A DNA stretch of 64,000 nt from Hymenobacter gummosus (GCF_003970915.1 NZ_RXOF01000004.1:372001-436000), one strand, 5' to 3'; numbered from the stretch's first letter, positions 24,686-33,643 are shown. The notes: generated from the letters alone by a model not told the origin. Made by a program: numbers and translations.

Positions 24686-25049
24686 AGCAACCAATTCCGC
24701 TACTCCGGCACTCTGGTCTACAACAACTTCCTCCTTCCCCGCCGCCCCCACGCCCAAGCCGGTAGCCGCCGTGGAAGCCAAGGCCCGGCAGGTGCTGGCG
24801 GTGCGGGCCGAGTTTCCCACCGAGTCCCTGGCCACCCTCTACGACCCGCTGACCATGCCGCCCGCGCTGGTGAAGGCCCACCAGGAGCTGGACCGCGCCG
24901 TGGACCTGTGCTACCGCTCCGCCGCCTTCCCCACCGAGCTGAGCCGGCTGGAATTTCTCTTCGAGCAGTACCGGCAGCTCGCCGCCCCGCTGCTGCCCCC
25001 GCCGCCCGTCCCCAAGGGCCGCCGCAAAGCTGCCCCCGCCGCCGAGTAA
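24686..25049 (+). pseudogene. 3' remnant of an MmeI-like (type IIL/IIG) DNA methyltransferase
   Basis: The conserved end of class I MmeI-like methyltransferases is readable in two frames. SNQFRYSGTLVYNNF is encoded at 24686-24730. After a shift of one base near 24731-24760 the other frame continues as VAAVEAKARQVLAVRAEFP and then LATLYDPLTMPPALVKAHQE, DRAVDLCYR and FLFEQYRQL to the stop at 25049. The about 800 residues expected upstream are missing; the fragment ends at a stop directly beside the start of the BsuBI/PstI methyltransferase. A GTG at 24771 could start a 92-residue peptide, but that would be only the tail domain. It is best read as a fossil truncated when the present R-M pair arrived. 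Confidence 0.75.
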
Positions 25050-25069
25050 GCCCCGCCGCCCGCCCCACC

Positions 25070-25462
25070 CAGTTCGGGTCCGACCCAAACCAGCTAGGGT
25101 CCGCCCCCAACTAGTTCGCCAAAAAGGGAGGCCAGCTGCGGTCGGACCCCAACTGGTTCACTAAAAAGGATAAGCAGTTCGGGTCGGCCCCCAACTGGTT
25201 CGCCAACCAGGGCGGCCCGTTGGGGCGGCCCCGCGCTACAGCGGTTTTGCGAACCATGTAGCGCGGGCTTGAGCCCGCGTCCACCCGGAGCCGCCCACCC
25301 GGTGCGTGGTGGCCGAACGCGGGCTCAAGCCCGCGCTACACCGTTCGGGGCCGCCCCGACCTGGTGCGCCAACCAGGGCAGCTGCTTGGGAGCCGACCCC
25401 AGCCAGTGCGCCCAAAAACAAAACCCGTTCGGGTCGGGCCTGAACGGGTTCTGTGGGGTGGG
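25070..25462 (+). repeat. degenerate 42-bp (14-codon) tandem repeat array
   Basis: Units start at 25070 (half unit), 25091, 25133, 25175 and 25217 (truncated). After an inverted repeat they resume at 25341, 25383 and 25425. The spacing is exactly 42 nt within each block. In translation the unit reads like Q-F/L-G-S-D/A-P-N-W-F-A-K-K-G-G. One unit has an in-frame TAG, and the two blocks are in different frames, so the array is probably not coding now. It fills most of the gap 25050-25478. Confidence 0.75.
25257..25340. repeat. 24-bp perfect inverted repeat with self-palindromic arms
   Basis: Arms 25257-25280 and 25317-25340 are exact inverted copies separated by 36 nt. Each arm itself contains CGCGGGCT-TG-AGCCCGCG, so two adjacent hairpins can form. 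A further half-arm (CCGCGCTACA) lies at 25231-25240. The element interrupts the 42-bp repeat array and changes its frame, so it looks inserted. Confidence 0.8.
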
Positions 25463-25478
25463 CCAACGGGCGGGCGGC

Positions 25479-25961
25479 TTACTTGGCTGGCCGGTCGGCG
25501 TCGCCTTTGGGCTTGCCCTGGCCGGCAAAGCGGGCTTTCAGGTCGTCGAAAGCGGCCTGGGCGCCGGGCTGCTTGTTCTCGGCCATGAACTTGATGTTCT
25601 GGTAAATGGTCAGCGCGTTGACGTAGGCTTCCGAGCCGGCCACCATTACGGTAGAATCGGCGTCGAGGGCCAGCTGCTGGAGCTGCCGCTGAATGGGCAG
25701 CAGCGCGGCCACGCCGGCCGCGTCCTGCTTCAGCTCGTCGAGCTTCACGAACGGGGGCACGAAGGCGGGCGTGGTGGTGGCGTAGTCGGCGGCTTTCTGC
25801 ACAAAGGCCACGGTTTTGTCGCCCATCCGGGGCATGGATTTGCGCTCCTCCGGGGTGAGGGAGAGGAGCACGGGGCCCAGCTCGGTCTTGAGCACGTCGA
25901 GGGCGTCCTGGATACGCTGCAGCCGGGCGGCGGCAAGGTCCTGGTTGAATTGGTTGGCCAT
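25479..25961 (-). CDS. hypothetical protein, 160 residues, cytoplasmic
   Basis: The start MANQFNQDLAAARLQRIQD at 25961 gives a 160-residue, mainly helical, soluble protein. Notable segments are DVLKTELGPVLLSLTPEERKSM, MGDKTVAFVQKAADY and SEAYVNALTIYQNIKFMAENK. No signal peptide or catalytic motif is seen, and no named family is recognised. The protein-like residue pattern and strong third-codon GC bias support it being real. The longer open frame to 26087 adds a proline-rich stretch that does not look coding. It lies alone between the repeat array and the RND operon end. Confidence 0.65.
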   Translation of the reverse strand: MANQFNQDLAAARLQRIQDALDVLKTELGPVLLSLTPEERKSMPRMGDKTVAFVQKAADYATTTPAFVPPFVKLDELKQDAAGVAALLPIQRQLQQLALDADSTVMVAGSEAYVNALTIYQNIKFMAENKQPGAQAAFDDLKARFAGQGKPKGDADRPAK

Positions 25962-26334
25962 AGTTGGCGGGTACTTGGAAAAGATTGGTGGGAAAAAGAC
26001 AGGCGGCCGGGGCGGGGTACTGGCGGTGTGTAAGGGGGCCCGGGCCAAGCGGATAGGGAGCGGCGGTAATGCGGGAAATATTGACATAAAAGCGCATCAG
26101 CGCAAGTGTGCGTGCAAGTATTGCCAGGTTGCCGTTGAAATTTTATCGATTTATCATCCCATTGATGCTGGTTGCTCGTCTTTCCCGGCGGCGGTTATGG
26201 ACCGGGCAGCCGGCTACTAACCGCACCGCTGACGTACTGCCTACTGCCCGAAAACAGCTCCGCTCGAAACCAGCATCTATGGTTTCGGGCGGTGCCGTTT
26301 TGGGTTCGTAGGTATTGCGTCGGCGGTGCTACTA

Positions 26335-26372
26335 GAGGAAGGATTGCTTCGTCCTTCGTCCTCGCAATGACG
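26335..26372 (-). repeat. dispersed repeat, CGTCATTGCGAGG variant; rest of gap 25962-26387 empty
   Basis: Read on the minus strand it starts CGTCATTGCGAGGACGAAGG and ends CCTTCCTC. It shares the CGTCATnnnGAG start and GCGAAG/ACGAAG core of the other dispersed repeats in this window. The remaining 25962-26334 holds small hairpins (for example GAAACCAGCATCTATGGTTTC near 26268) and no convincing gene. Confidence 0.65.
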
Positions 26373-26387
26373 GCTACCCAAGCTGGC

Positions 26388-29300
26388 TTACGCGGGCTGG
26401 GGCTGGCCGGAGTGGTTGCCTTCCCCGGCCGGCTCCTCCCCTTCCTGGTCGGGGTGGCCGCCGTGCTCCTCGTCGGGCTTGTAGTTGGCTTCCAGTTCGG
26501 CCAGCTTCTCCTTGCCGTAGGCCAGGCGGGTGATGATGACGTAGAGCACCGGCACGATAAAGATGGCCAGCAGCGTGGCCGAGAGCATGCCGCCGAGCAC
26601 CGTCCAGCCGATGGTCTGGCGGCTCTGGGCGCCGGCCCCGGAGGCAAACACCAGCGGCAATACCCCCAGGATAAAGGCCAGCGAAGTCATGACGATGGGG
26701 CGCAGGCGCAGGCGCACGGCTTCCAGGGTGGCTTCTACCAGCGGCATGCCCTTATCCACGCGCTCCTTGGCGAATTCGATGATCAGAATGGCGTTTTTGG
26801 CCGACAAGCCGATGAGCGTAATCAGGCCGATCTGGGCGTAAACGTTGTTGGTGAGCTTGGGCAGGAAGAACAGGGCCAGGATGGCCCCGAAGGCGCCCAG
26901 CGGCACGGCCAGCAGCACCGAGAAGGGCACCGACCAGCTTTCGTAGAGCGCGGCCAGGAACAGGAACACGAAGATCAGCGAGAGGGCGAAGATGTACACC
27001 GTCTGCCCGCCGGCCAGCAATTCTTCCCGGCTCAGGCCCGAAAACTCGTAGCCGTAGCCCTGGGGCAGGTTCTGCTCGGCCACTTCCTGCAGGGCCTTGA
27101 TGGCGTCGCCGGAGGAGTAGCCCGGGGCGGCGTTGCCGTTGATTTCGGCCGAGCGGAACAGGTTGTAGTGCGAAATCAGCGGGGCCGACTCGGTGCGCTT
27201 GTAGCTGGTGAGCGTGCTCAGCGGCACCATCGCGCCCTGGTTGCTGCGCACGAAGTACTGGCCCAGGTTGCTGATGTCGGCGCGGTACATGCTGTCGGCC
27301 TGCGTCACCACGCGGAAGTTGCGGCCGTAGAGCGTGAAGTCGTTCACGTAGGCCGAGCCCAGGTAGGTGCGCAGGGCCGTGCCGATGTCGGAAATGTTCA
27401 CGCCCAGCTTCTTGGCCTTTTCGCGGTCGATGGTGAGCTGGTAGCCGGGGGTGTTGGCGGTGAAGAACGAGAACGGGCCGGCCAGCTCCTTGCGCTGCCG
27501 CAGCGCCCCCAGGAACTTCTGCAGCGTCGCGTCGAAGTTGCGGATGTCGCCGCCGGCCTCGCGCTCCTGCAGCACGAAGGAAAAGCCGCCCGTGTTGCCC
27601 AGACCCGGAATGGCCGGGGGCGAGATGACCACGATGTTGGCTTCCTTGAAGCGGCTCAGGCGCTTCTGCACCGTCTCGATGAGCCCTTGCAGCTGCACTT
27701 CCTTGTCCTTGCGCTCCTCCCAGGGCTGCAGCTGGCAGAACACCGTGCCGCTGTTCGACTTGGAGGAGAAGTTCACCGCGTTCAGGCCGCCGAGGCCGGC
27801 GTAGTGCCGAATGCCCTTCACCTGGCTCAACTCCTTCATAATGCCGTTGAGCGTGGCCACGGTGCGCTCGGTCGAGGCGGCTTCGGGCAGGTTGAAGGTC
27901 ACGATGAGGCGGCCTTCGTCTTCGGTCGGGATAAAGCCCGAGGGCTTGGCCCGGAACAGCAGCCCGGTGCCCGCCACGATGCAGAGCAGGATGATAACCA
28001 CCAGGCGCGAGTGTTTGATGCCGCGCTGCACGCCCCGGCCGTACTTGCCGGTTACGCGGTCAAACCAGGCGTTGAATCGGAAGAAGAACTTGTCGAGGCC
28101 CTTGGAGTTTTCGTCGCGCTTGTGGGGCTTGAGCAGCAGCACGCACAGGGCGGGCGTGAGCGAGAGGGCCACAAAGGCCGAAATCAGCACCGAAATGGCA
28201 ATGGTAATGGCAAACTGCTGGTACAGGCGCCCGGTGATACCCGGAATGAAGCCCACCGGCACGAACACCGCGGCCAGAATCAGGGCAATGGCAATAACCG
28301 GGGCCGAAATTTCGCGCATGGCCTCCAGCGTGGCCTCCAGCGGGTTCAGACCCCGCTCGTTCATGTTGTGCTCCACGGCTTCCACCACCACGATGGCGTC
28401 GTCGACCACGATACCGATGGCCAGCACGAAGCCGAACATGGTCAGGGTATTGATGGTGAAGCCCAGCGGGATGAAGAACAGGAAAGTGCCCACGATGGAC
28501 ACCGGAATGGCCAGCACCGGAATGAGCGTGCTGCGCCAGCTCTGCAGGAACAGGAACACCACGATGACCACCAGCACCAGGGCCTCCACCAGCGTGTGCA
28601 GCACTTCCTCGATGGACACTTTCACCACCGAAGCAGCTTCGAAAGGCACCACGTATTCCAAGTCGGCGGGGAAGCTCTTTTTGAGCTGCTCCATCGTCTG
28701 GTTCACGTTCTCGTAGGTTTCCAGCGCGTTGGCACCGGGGGCCTGGTACACCAGCAGGTAGGCGGCGCGCTTGCCGTCGACAAAGGAGTTGGAGGCGTAG
28801 TTGAACTTGCCCAGCTCCAGGCGGGCCACGTCCTTAAGGTACACCAGGGAGCCATCCTCGGGCCGGGTTTTCACCACGATGTCGCCGAACTGCTCGGTGC
28901 TGGCCAGGCGGCCCTGCACGAACACGATGTACTCAAAGGTCTGCCCGGTCTGGGCCGGCGGCGCGCCGATGGAGCCGGCCGCAATCTGCGCGTTCTGCTC
29001 CTGAATGGCCGCCGACACTTCCTGGGCCGTCACGCCCAGCTGCGAGAGTTTATCGGGGTTGAGCCACACGCGCATCGAGAAGTCGTCGGCCCGGCTCACG
29101 ATGTCGCCCACGCCCTTGGTGCGCAGCAAGGCGTCCTTGATGAAGACGTTGGCGTAGTTGTCGAGGAAGGTGGTGTTGTGCGAGCCTTTGGGCGCGTACA
29201 GGGCCACCAGCATCAGGATGCTGGGGTTACGCTTGCGCACCGTCAGGCCCAGGCGCTGCACTTCCTGCGGCAGCGTCGGCAGGGCAATGCCCACGCGGTT

Positions 29301-29627
29301 CTGCACGTCGAGGGCGGCGATGTTGATGTTGGTGCCCACCTCGAAGTTCACCGTCATGCTCATCTGCCCGTTGCTGGTGCTGTTGCTCTGCAGGTAGGTC
29401 ATGCCGGGCGTGCCGTTCACCTGCACTTCCACGGGCGTGGCCACGGTCTGCTCCACCGTCTGCGCGTCGGCCCCGATGTAGTTGCCCGACACCGACACGG
29501 TGGGCGGCGTGATTTCCGGGTACTGCCCCACGGGCAGGTTCAGGATGGCCAGCACCCCCACCAGCACAATCACCAACGAAATGACGATGGCCGTGACGGG
29601 GCGCCGAATAAAGGTTTCTGCAATCAT
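26388..29627 (-). CDS. RND efflux pump, inner-membrane permease (HAE-1/AcrB family)
   Basis: The product is 1079 residues, starting MIAETFIRRPVTAIVISLVI. It has the 12-TM, two-large-loop architecture of AcrB/MexB proton antiporters. The TM4 aspartate pair for proton relay is visible in LAIGIVVDDAIVVVEAVEHN, and GYGYEFSGLSREE and LIGLSAKNAILIIEFAKE are family signatures. The C-terminal extension after about 1035 is Gly/Glu-rich. It is the last gene of a tripartite operon (outer-membrane factor, adaptor, pump) on the minus strand. Substrates probably include hydrophobic drugs or detergents, but specificity cannot be read from sequence. Confidence 0.96.
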   Translation of the reverse strand: MIAETFIRRPVTAIVISLVIVLVGVLAILNLPVGQYPEITPPTVSVSGNYIGADAQTVEQTVATPVEVQVNGTPGMTYLQSNSTSNGQMSMTVNFEVGTNINIAALDVQNRVGIALPTLPQEVQRLGLTVRKRNPSILMLVALYAPKGSHNTTFLDNYANVFIKDALLRTKGVGDIVSRADDFSMRVWLNPDKLSQLGVTAQEVSAAIQEQNAQIAAGSIGAPPAQTGQTFEYIVFVQGRLASTEQFGDIVVKTRPEDGSLVYLKDVARLELGKFNYASNSFVDGKRAAYLLVYQAPGANALETYENVNQTMEQLKKSFPADLEYVVPFEAASVVKVSIEEVLHTLVEALVLVVIVVFLFLQSWRSTLIPVLAIPVSIVGTFLFFIPLGFTINTLTMFGFVLAIGIVVDDAIVVVEAVEHNMNERGLNPLEATLEAMREISAPVIAIALILAAVFVPVGFIPGITGRLYQQFAITIAISVLISAFVALSLTPALCVLLLKPHKRDENSKGLDKFFFRFNAWFDRVTGKYGRGVQRGIKHSRLVVIILLCIVAGTGLLFRAKPSGFIPTEDEGRLIVTFNLPEAASTERTVATLNGIMKELSQVKGIRHYAGLGGLNAVNFSSKSNSGTVFCQLQPWEERKDKEVQLQGLIETVQKRLSRFKEANIVVISPPAIPGLGNTGGFSFVLQEREAGGDIRNFDATLQKFLGALRQRKELAGPFSFFTANTPGYQLTIDREKAKKLGVNISDIGTALRTYLGSAYVNDFTLYGRNFRVVTQADSMYRADISNLGQYFVRSNQGAMVPLSTLTSYKRTESAPLISHYNLFRSAEINGNAAPGYSSGDAIKALQEVAEQNLPQGYGYEFSGLSREELLAGGQTVYIFALSLIFVFLFLAALYESWSVPFSVLLAVPLGAFGAILALFFLPKLTNNVYAQIGLITLIGLSAKNAILIIEFAKERVDKGMPLVEATLEAVRLRLRPIVMTSLAFILGVLPLVFASGAGAQSRQTIGWTVLGGMLSATLLAIFIVPVLYVIITRLAYGKEKLAELEANYKPDEEHGGHPDQEGEEPAGEGNHSGQPQPA

Positions 29628-29631
29628 ATGG

Positions 29632-29922
29632 ACCTCACCCCCCGGCCCCCTCTCCGCGGGGAGAGGGGGAGCCTGACGATTGGGGGTCGATTACGTCAGT
29701 TTGATGCGTGGTTAAGTCGGAAGTGCGCTAGAATTTTAGCTCCCCTCCTCAGATGAGGAGGGGTTGGGGGTGGTTGAAAAGCTAGACATACAACCAGCTG
29801 TCATGTCGAGCTTGCCGAGACATCTCGCGTGCTGACGTCCGAGAGTAATTTCTAGCTCTAGCCCTTCAACCACCCCTAGCCCCCCGCCGCTTGATGCGCG
29901 GAATCATCTGAGGAGGGGAACT
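29632..29922. repeat. mosaic of dispersed palindromic repeats between adaptor and pump genes
   Basis: This 308-nt gap within the efflux operon contains a hairpin CCCCCTCTCC/GGAGAGGGGG (29646-29669) and a hairpin CCCCTCCTC/GAGGAGGGG (29742-29763). A larger inverted copy of the latter element, with TTCAACCACCCC at its edge, lies at 29866-29922. Between them is a single CGTCATGTCGAGC-type unit (29799-29837). At least three repeat families are nested here. No gene is present. Confidence 0.75.
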
Positions 29923-29935
29923 AGCTCTAGCTTGT

Positions 29936-31180
29936 CTAGCGCGTGGCGCTGCTGCTGTTGGCGGCCGGCGGGGTGCCGGTGCTGGCGCCGTTATTGGCGG
30001 CCGAGCCGGCGCCCTGGCCGCCCGCGCCGTTGGGCTGACCGGGGGCACCGCCGGCAGCAGCCTGCCCGGGCGAGCCGGCCTGAATCAGGCCGCCGTCGCG
30101 CAGGCGATTCAGGCCCTCGGTTACCACCTGGTCGCCCTCCCGGATGCCGTTGAGGATGACAATCTGGTCGCGCAGGCGGGGGCCGAGCTGGACTTTGCGC
30201 TGCACGGCCTTGCTGCTGTCGCCGGCCACGAAGACGAAGTTTTCGCCCATCTGCTCGGTCACGGCCTTGAAGGGAATGACGATGCGCTGGCCGGAGGTGC
30301 GGTTGAGCACGCGCAGCACCGAGCTCATGCCGTCCTTGAGCTTGCGGTCCGCATTCGGAAACTGCACGCGCACCGTGGCCGTGCCCGTTTGCTGGTCGAT
30401 GCCCCGGTCGATGGCCAGAATCTTACCCGAGGCGGCGTAGCGGGTGCCGTCGGGCAGCTCCAGGCGGAAGGTGGAGTCCTGGCTGCCGCCGCCCTTGCCC
30501 TGCAGCTCGGCAAAGCGGCTCAGGTCGGCTTCGGGCACCACGAAGTCCACGCCCATCGGGTCCTCGCCGCTGATGGTGTTCAGCAGGGTGCTGCCGGGGC
30601 TGACCTGGGAGCCCAGCCGCACCTGCGAAATGCCGATGCGGCCGGTAAACGGGGCGGTGATGAGCGAGTAGCTCAGGTCGGTGCGGGCGGCGGCTACGCT
30701 GGCTTCGGCGGCGGCTACCTGGCTCTGGGCGGTGGCGTAGGCCGTGCGGGCGTTGTCCACGATCTGCAGGGCAATGGCGTCCTGCTTGGCCAGCCGCTCG
30801 TAGCGGTCCAGGTTTACCTTGGCGTTCTGCACGGTAGCCTGGGTGCTGCGCAGCCCGGCCAGGGCCTGCTGGTAGGCCGCCTGGTACTTGCGCCGGTCGA
30901 TTTCGTAGAGCGTCTTGCCCTTGGGTACCACCTCGCCCTCCTTGAAGAAGATGCCGGTGATGAAGCCCGCCACCTGGCTGCGCAGCTCCACGTTGTTGAG
31001 GGCCACCACGCGGGCGGGGTACTCGTCGTAGTAGATGGCCGCGGTGGTGCGGGCCTCCACCAGCGTCACGGGCGTGGCGGGCGGCGGGCCGGCGGCGGCT
31101 TTGTCGGCCTCTTTGTTGCCGCAGCCGCTGAAGCTCAGCAGCCCCGCGGCGTAGGTGAGGGCGAGAAGGGTTTTATTCAT
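29936..31180 (-). CDS. RND efflux adaptor (membrane fusion protein), lipoprotein
   Basis: The product is 414 residues. The lipoprotein signal MNKTLLALTYAAGLLSFSGC ends in a lipobox with Cys20. It shows the order of an AcrA-type adaptor: beta-barrel/lipoyl half (VALNNVELRSQVAGFITGIF, FFKEGEVVPKGKTLYEID), a coiled-coil hairpin of about residues 105-165 (AYQQALAGLRSTQATVQNAK), the second lipoyl half (ITAPFTGRIGISQVRLGSQV) and a membrane-proximal domain. A Gly/Ala/Pro/Asn-rich tail follows residue 365. It lies between the TolC-like gene and the pump in the operon. Confidence 0.95.
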   Translation of the reverse strand: MNKTLLALTYAAGLLSFSGCGNKEADKAAAGPPPATPVTLVEARTTAAIYYDEYPARVVALNNVELRSQVAGFITGIFFKEGEVVPKGKTLYEIDRRKYQAAYQQALAGLRSTQATVQNAKVNLDRYERLAKQDAIALQIVDNARTAYATAQSQVAAAEASVAAARTDLSYSLITAPFTGRIGISQVRLGSQVSPGSTLLNTISGEDPMGVDFVVPEADLSRFAELQGKGGGSQDSTFRLELPDGTRYAASGKILAIDRGIDQQTGTATVRVQFPNADRKLKDGMSSVLRVLNRTSGQRIVIPFKAVTEQMGENFVFVAGDSSKAVQRKVQLGPRLRDQIVILNGIREGDQVVTEGLNRLRDGGLIQAGSPGQAAAGGAPGQPNGAGGQGAGSAANNGASTGTPPAANSSSATR

Positions 31181-31194
31181 GTTGAGGTAAGAGC

Positions 31195-31332
31195 CTTGAG
31201 GGTAGGAGGGTAAGAGGGTATGGGGGTAGGAGTTTTGTTAGGGTATGAGGGTAGGCGGGTGTGAGGGCAGGAGTTTAAATCTTTCCCCTTCTTCAACCGA
31301 CTCCTACCCTCTTGCCCTCCTACCCTCACACC
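31195..31332. repeat. GGGTAGGAG-type heptad-like repeat block with inverted halves
   Basis: The left half (31195-31275) is built from variants of GAGGGTA (GAGGGTAGGAGGGTAAGAGG and onward). The right half (31296-31332) is the inverse (CTCCTACCCTCTTGCCCTCC). The block fills the gap between the outer-membrane factor and adaptor genes and would give a long G-rich/C-rich hairpin in the mRNA. Confidence 0.75.
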
Positions 31333-32694
31333 CTAATACTGGGTGGGCAGGGTGCCCTGGGCGCGCAGCAAATCCACCTTGCTGGTCAGCACCTGAAACA
31401 GGGCCTGGTAGTAGTTGAGCTGGGCGGTGCGCAGCGTGGTTTGGGCCACGATGACGTCGAGGTAGGTTTTGATGCCTTCCCGGTACTGCAGCTGCACCAC
31501 GTCGTACACTTCCTTCGAGAGGGCCAGGTTCTGCTTGCCGGTGAGGTAGTCGGCGTAGTTGCCCTTGTAGGCCGACAACGCCTGCTCAAACTCGGTGTTG
31601 ATGCGGTTGCGGGTGGCTAGCACGTCCTGGTCGATGCGCTGGTCGATGAGGCGGGCGCGGCGCAGGTTCTGCAGGCGGCGCGTGCCCTGGAAGATGGGCA
31701 AGCTCAGCTGCAGGCCGGCCAGGGAGTTGGGCAGGCGCTGGTTGTAGAGCGTGCTCAGCTCGTTGCTCAGAAAAGCCGCGTTGTAGTTGCCGAAGGCCGA
31801 CACCGCGGGCAGCCAGCCGTAGCGGTAGTAGCTGATCTGCGCGCTCTGCAGGGCCTTTTGCGTCTGCAGCTGCTGAAACTCGATGCGGTTGTTAGGCTCC
31901 AGCGCCACGGCCGTGTCCACCACCGCGTCCTGCATCAGGCGCAGGGTGTCGTACTGCAGGGTCAGCGGCTGCGGGGCGCTCAGGCCCATCAGCTCCTTGA
32001 GGTAGGCCGACTTGGCGTTGATGGCCTCCAGGGCCTGCTTGCGGGCCACCAGGGAGTTGTTGAGCAGGATCTGGGCCTGCTTGTAGTCGATTTTATCCAC
32101 GATGCCCGCGTCGTAGCGGGCCTTGGCGTCCTGCAGGCTGCGGCGCAGACGCAGGATGTCCTCGTCGAGCACCTCCAGCTGCCGCTGCGACAGGAGCACG
32201 TCGTAGAAGGCCTTGCTCACGTCCGATACCACGTCGATGCGCACGGCCACGATGTTCTGCTGGGCCAGCTGCCGCGAGGGCGAGGCGCTGCGCAAAGCCA
32301 GGCGCACGTCGTTGTTGTACAGGGCCTGGGTGGCGGCCAGCCCCACCGTCGACTGATTGCGCAGGCCGAACTGCCGGGGCGTGTTCACCCCGTCGATGGG
32401 AATAACCGAGTAGGGCAGCTGGAAGTAGTGCTGGGCCGAGGCGTTCAGGGCAATCTGCGGCAGCCAGCCGGCCAGCCCGATGCGGATGCTGGCCTCGTTG
32501 GTTTCCTCGTCGATGCGGGCCTGGCGCACGGCGGGCTGGTTTTGCAGGGCGAATTGCAGGCACTGCTCCAGGGTAAGCACGCCGCCGGGCGCCGGCGGCG
32601 GGGTTTGCTGGGCCTGCACTGCGGGCGCCAGCAGGGCCAGCAGCAAGCCGCTAAGTAAACCAGCGGCCCGGGCCGCCAGAGGGGAATAACGCAT
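31333..32694 (-). CDS. TolC-family outer-membrane factor
   Basis: The 453-residue protein has a signal peptide MRYSPLAARAAGLLSGLLLA ending VQAQQ. It has the two-fold repeat of TolC proteins, with long helices (LEVLDEDILRLRRSLQDAKAR and RINTEFEQALSAYKGNYADYL) and strand pairs (GLAATQALYNNDVRLA, GLQLSLPIFQGTRRLQ). Motifs such as LTLEQCLQFALQNQP and AQTTLRTAQLNYYQALFQ are typical. As first gene of the efflux operon it would provide the exit duct. The ATG at 32694 was chosen for the signal peptide; the frame is open further upstream without a plausible signal. Confidence 0.95.
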   Translation of the reverse strand: MRYSPLAARAAGLLSGLLLALLAPAVQAQQTPPPAPGGVLTLEQCLQFALQNQPAVRQARIDEETNEASIRIGLAGWLPQIALNASAQHYFQLPYSVIPIDGVNTPRQFGLRNQSTVGLAATQALYNNDVRLALRSASPSRQLAQQNIVAVRIDVVSDVSKAFYDVLLSQRQLEVLDEDILRLRRSLQDAKARYDAGIVDKIDYKQAQILLNNSLVARKQALEAINAKSAYLKELMGLSAPQPLTLQYDTLRLMQDAVVDTAVALEPNNRIEFQQLQTQKALQSAQISYYRYGWLPAVSAFGNYNAAFLSNELSTLYNQRLPNSLAGLQLSLPIFQGTRRLQNLRRARLIDQRIDQDVLATRNRINTEFEQALSAYKGNYADYLTGKQNLALSKEVYDVVQLQYREGIKTYLDVIVAQTTLRTAQLNYYQALFQVLTSKVDLLRAQGTLPTQY

Positions 32695-32908
32695 GTAGCT
32701 CAGTCGCGCCGGAAGCACGAAGTTGGGGGTGGTTGGGGGCTGTATAACCGGCTTAGCAGGCTGACGCTCAAGGCCCGGCCGGCCTTGTAACGCAATGCCC
32801 GGCTCCCCGGCCGAAAGCCGGGCGACGCAGGCCGGAAATAGTGGGTGGGTGGTAAGATGGGCGGGCACTGTTCAACCACCGACGAGGCCAAAGGTTTTGC
32901 CCGGGCCG

Positions 32909-33643
32909 TTAATTTCGGGCCGCTCCCACGAGCTGCTGCAGTTGCCGGGCGTTGTGAATGGCCGAGGCGTCGATGTCGTTGTTAAAGTACAAAAACGCCT
33001 GCTGCACGCCCGGGGCTGCATCGGCCGCCGCTTTTACCTCTTGCAGGAAGCTCAGCTCGTAGGGCGACTGGTACAGGTTGGGCACGCCGTGAAAGCGGTA
33101 GTACAGCGTCGGCGCGGTGGCAATCAGCGCGTCGGGCAGCTGCGGGTGGCTCTGCCCGCAGAAGCTCACGCCGCGCTGCTGCAGCTGCTCGTACACGGCC
33201 GGCTGCCACCAGCTCGTATGCCGAAATTCGAGCACGTTCTGAAAGCCCGGGTGCAGCGCGTCGAGGATGCGCCCGAGCCGCTCCGGGGTGTAGGCGGCCC
33301 GCGGCGGCAGCTGAAACAGCACCGGCCCAAGCTTCTCCCGCAGCCCGTCCTGCAGGGTGGAGTAGAAGTCGGTGAGCAGCCCGCCCACCTCGTTGAACTG
33401 CTTGTAGTGGGTTATCAGCCGCGGGGCCTTCACGGCAAACAGGAACTCGGGCGGACTGATCTGGTGCCAGTTCTGCAAAAAGCTCAGCTGCGGAAAGCGG
33501 TAGAAAGTCACGTTCAGCTCCAGCGTGCCGAAGTGCTGGCTGTAAAACTCAAACCAGCGCCGCACGGGCAGCTTGTCGGGGTAAAAGCGGCCGCGCCAGT
33601 GGCGGTAGTGGTAGCCGGAGCAGCCGATGTGGTAGGTGGGCAT
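32909..33643 (-). CDS. DUF72 domain-containing protein
   Basis: This 244-residue TIM-barrel-like protein starts MPTYHIGCSGYHYRHWRGRF. DUF72 (YecE) hallmarks are FYPDKLPVRRWFEFYSQHF, LELNVTFYRFP, FLFAVKAPRLITHYK, GPVLFQLPP, VLEFRHTSWW and the C-terminal YFNNDIDASAIHNARQL. The family is found in nearly all bacteria; it resembles xylose-isomerase or endonuclease IV-like barrels, but its reaction is not established. It is monocistronic, upstream of the efflux operon on the same strand with a 214-nt gap. Confidence 0.92.
   Translation of the reverse strand: MPTYHIGCSGYHYRHWRGRFYPDKLPVRRWFEFYSQHFGTLELNVTFYRFPQLSFLQNWHQISPPEFLFAVKAPRLITHYKQFNEVGGLLTDFYSTLQDGLREKLGPVLFQLPPRAAYTPERLGRILDALHPGFQNVLEFRHTSWWQPAVYEQLQQRGVSFCGQSHPQLPDALIATAPTLYYRFHGVPNLYQSPYELSFLQEVKAAADAAPGVQQAFLYFNNDIDASAIHNARQLQQLVGAARN

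Noticed and set aside
25070-25462. Possible CRISPR array or IS end
   Set aside because: The 42-nt spacing comes from a codon-periodic degenerate repeat without spacers; no transposase frame is present.
26172-29756. A 1194-codon open frame on the plus strand across the RND pump gene
   Set aside because: It is His/Gln/Gly-rich with no protein-like pattern and is antisense to an unmistakable AcrB-type gene. High GC leaves few stops on the opposite strand.
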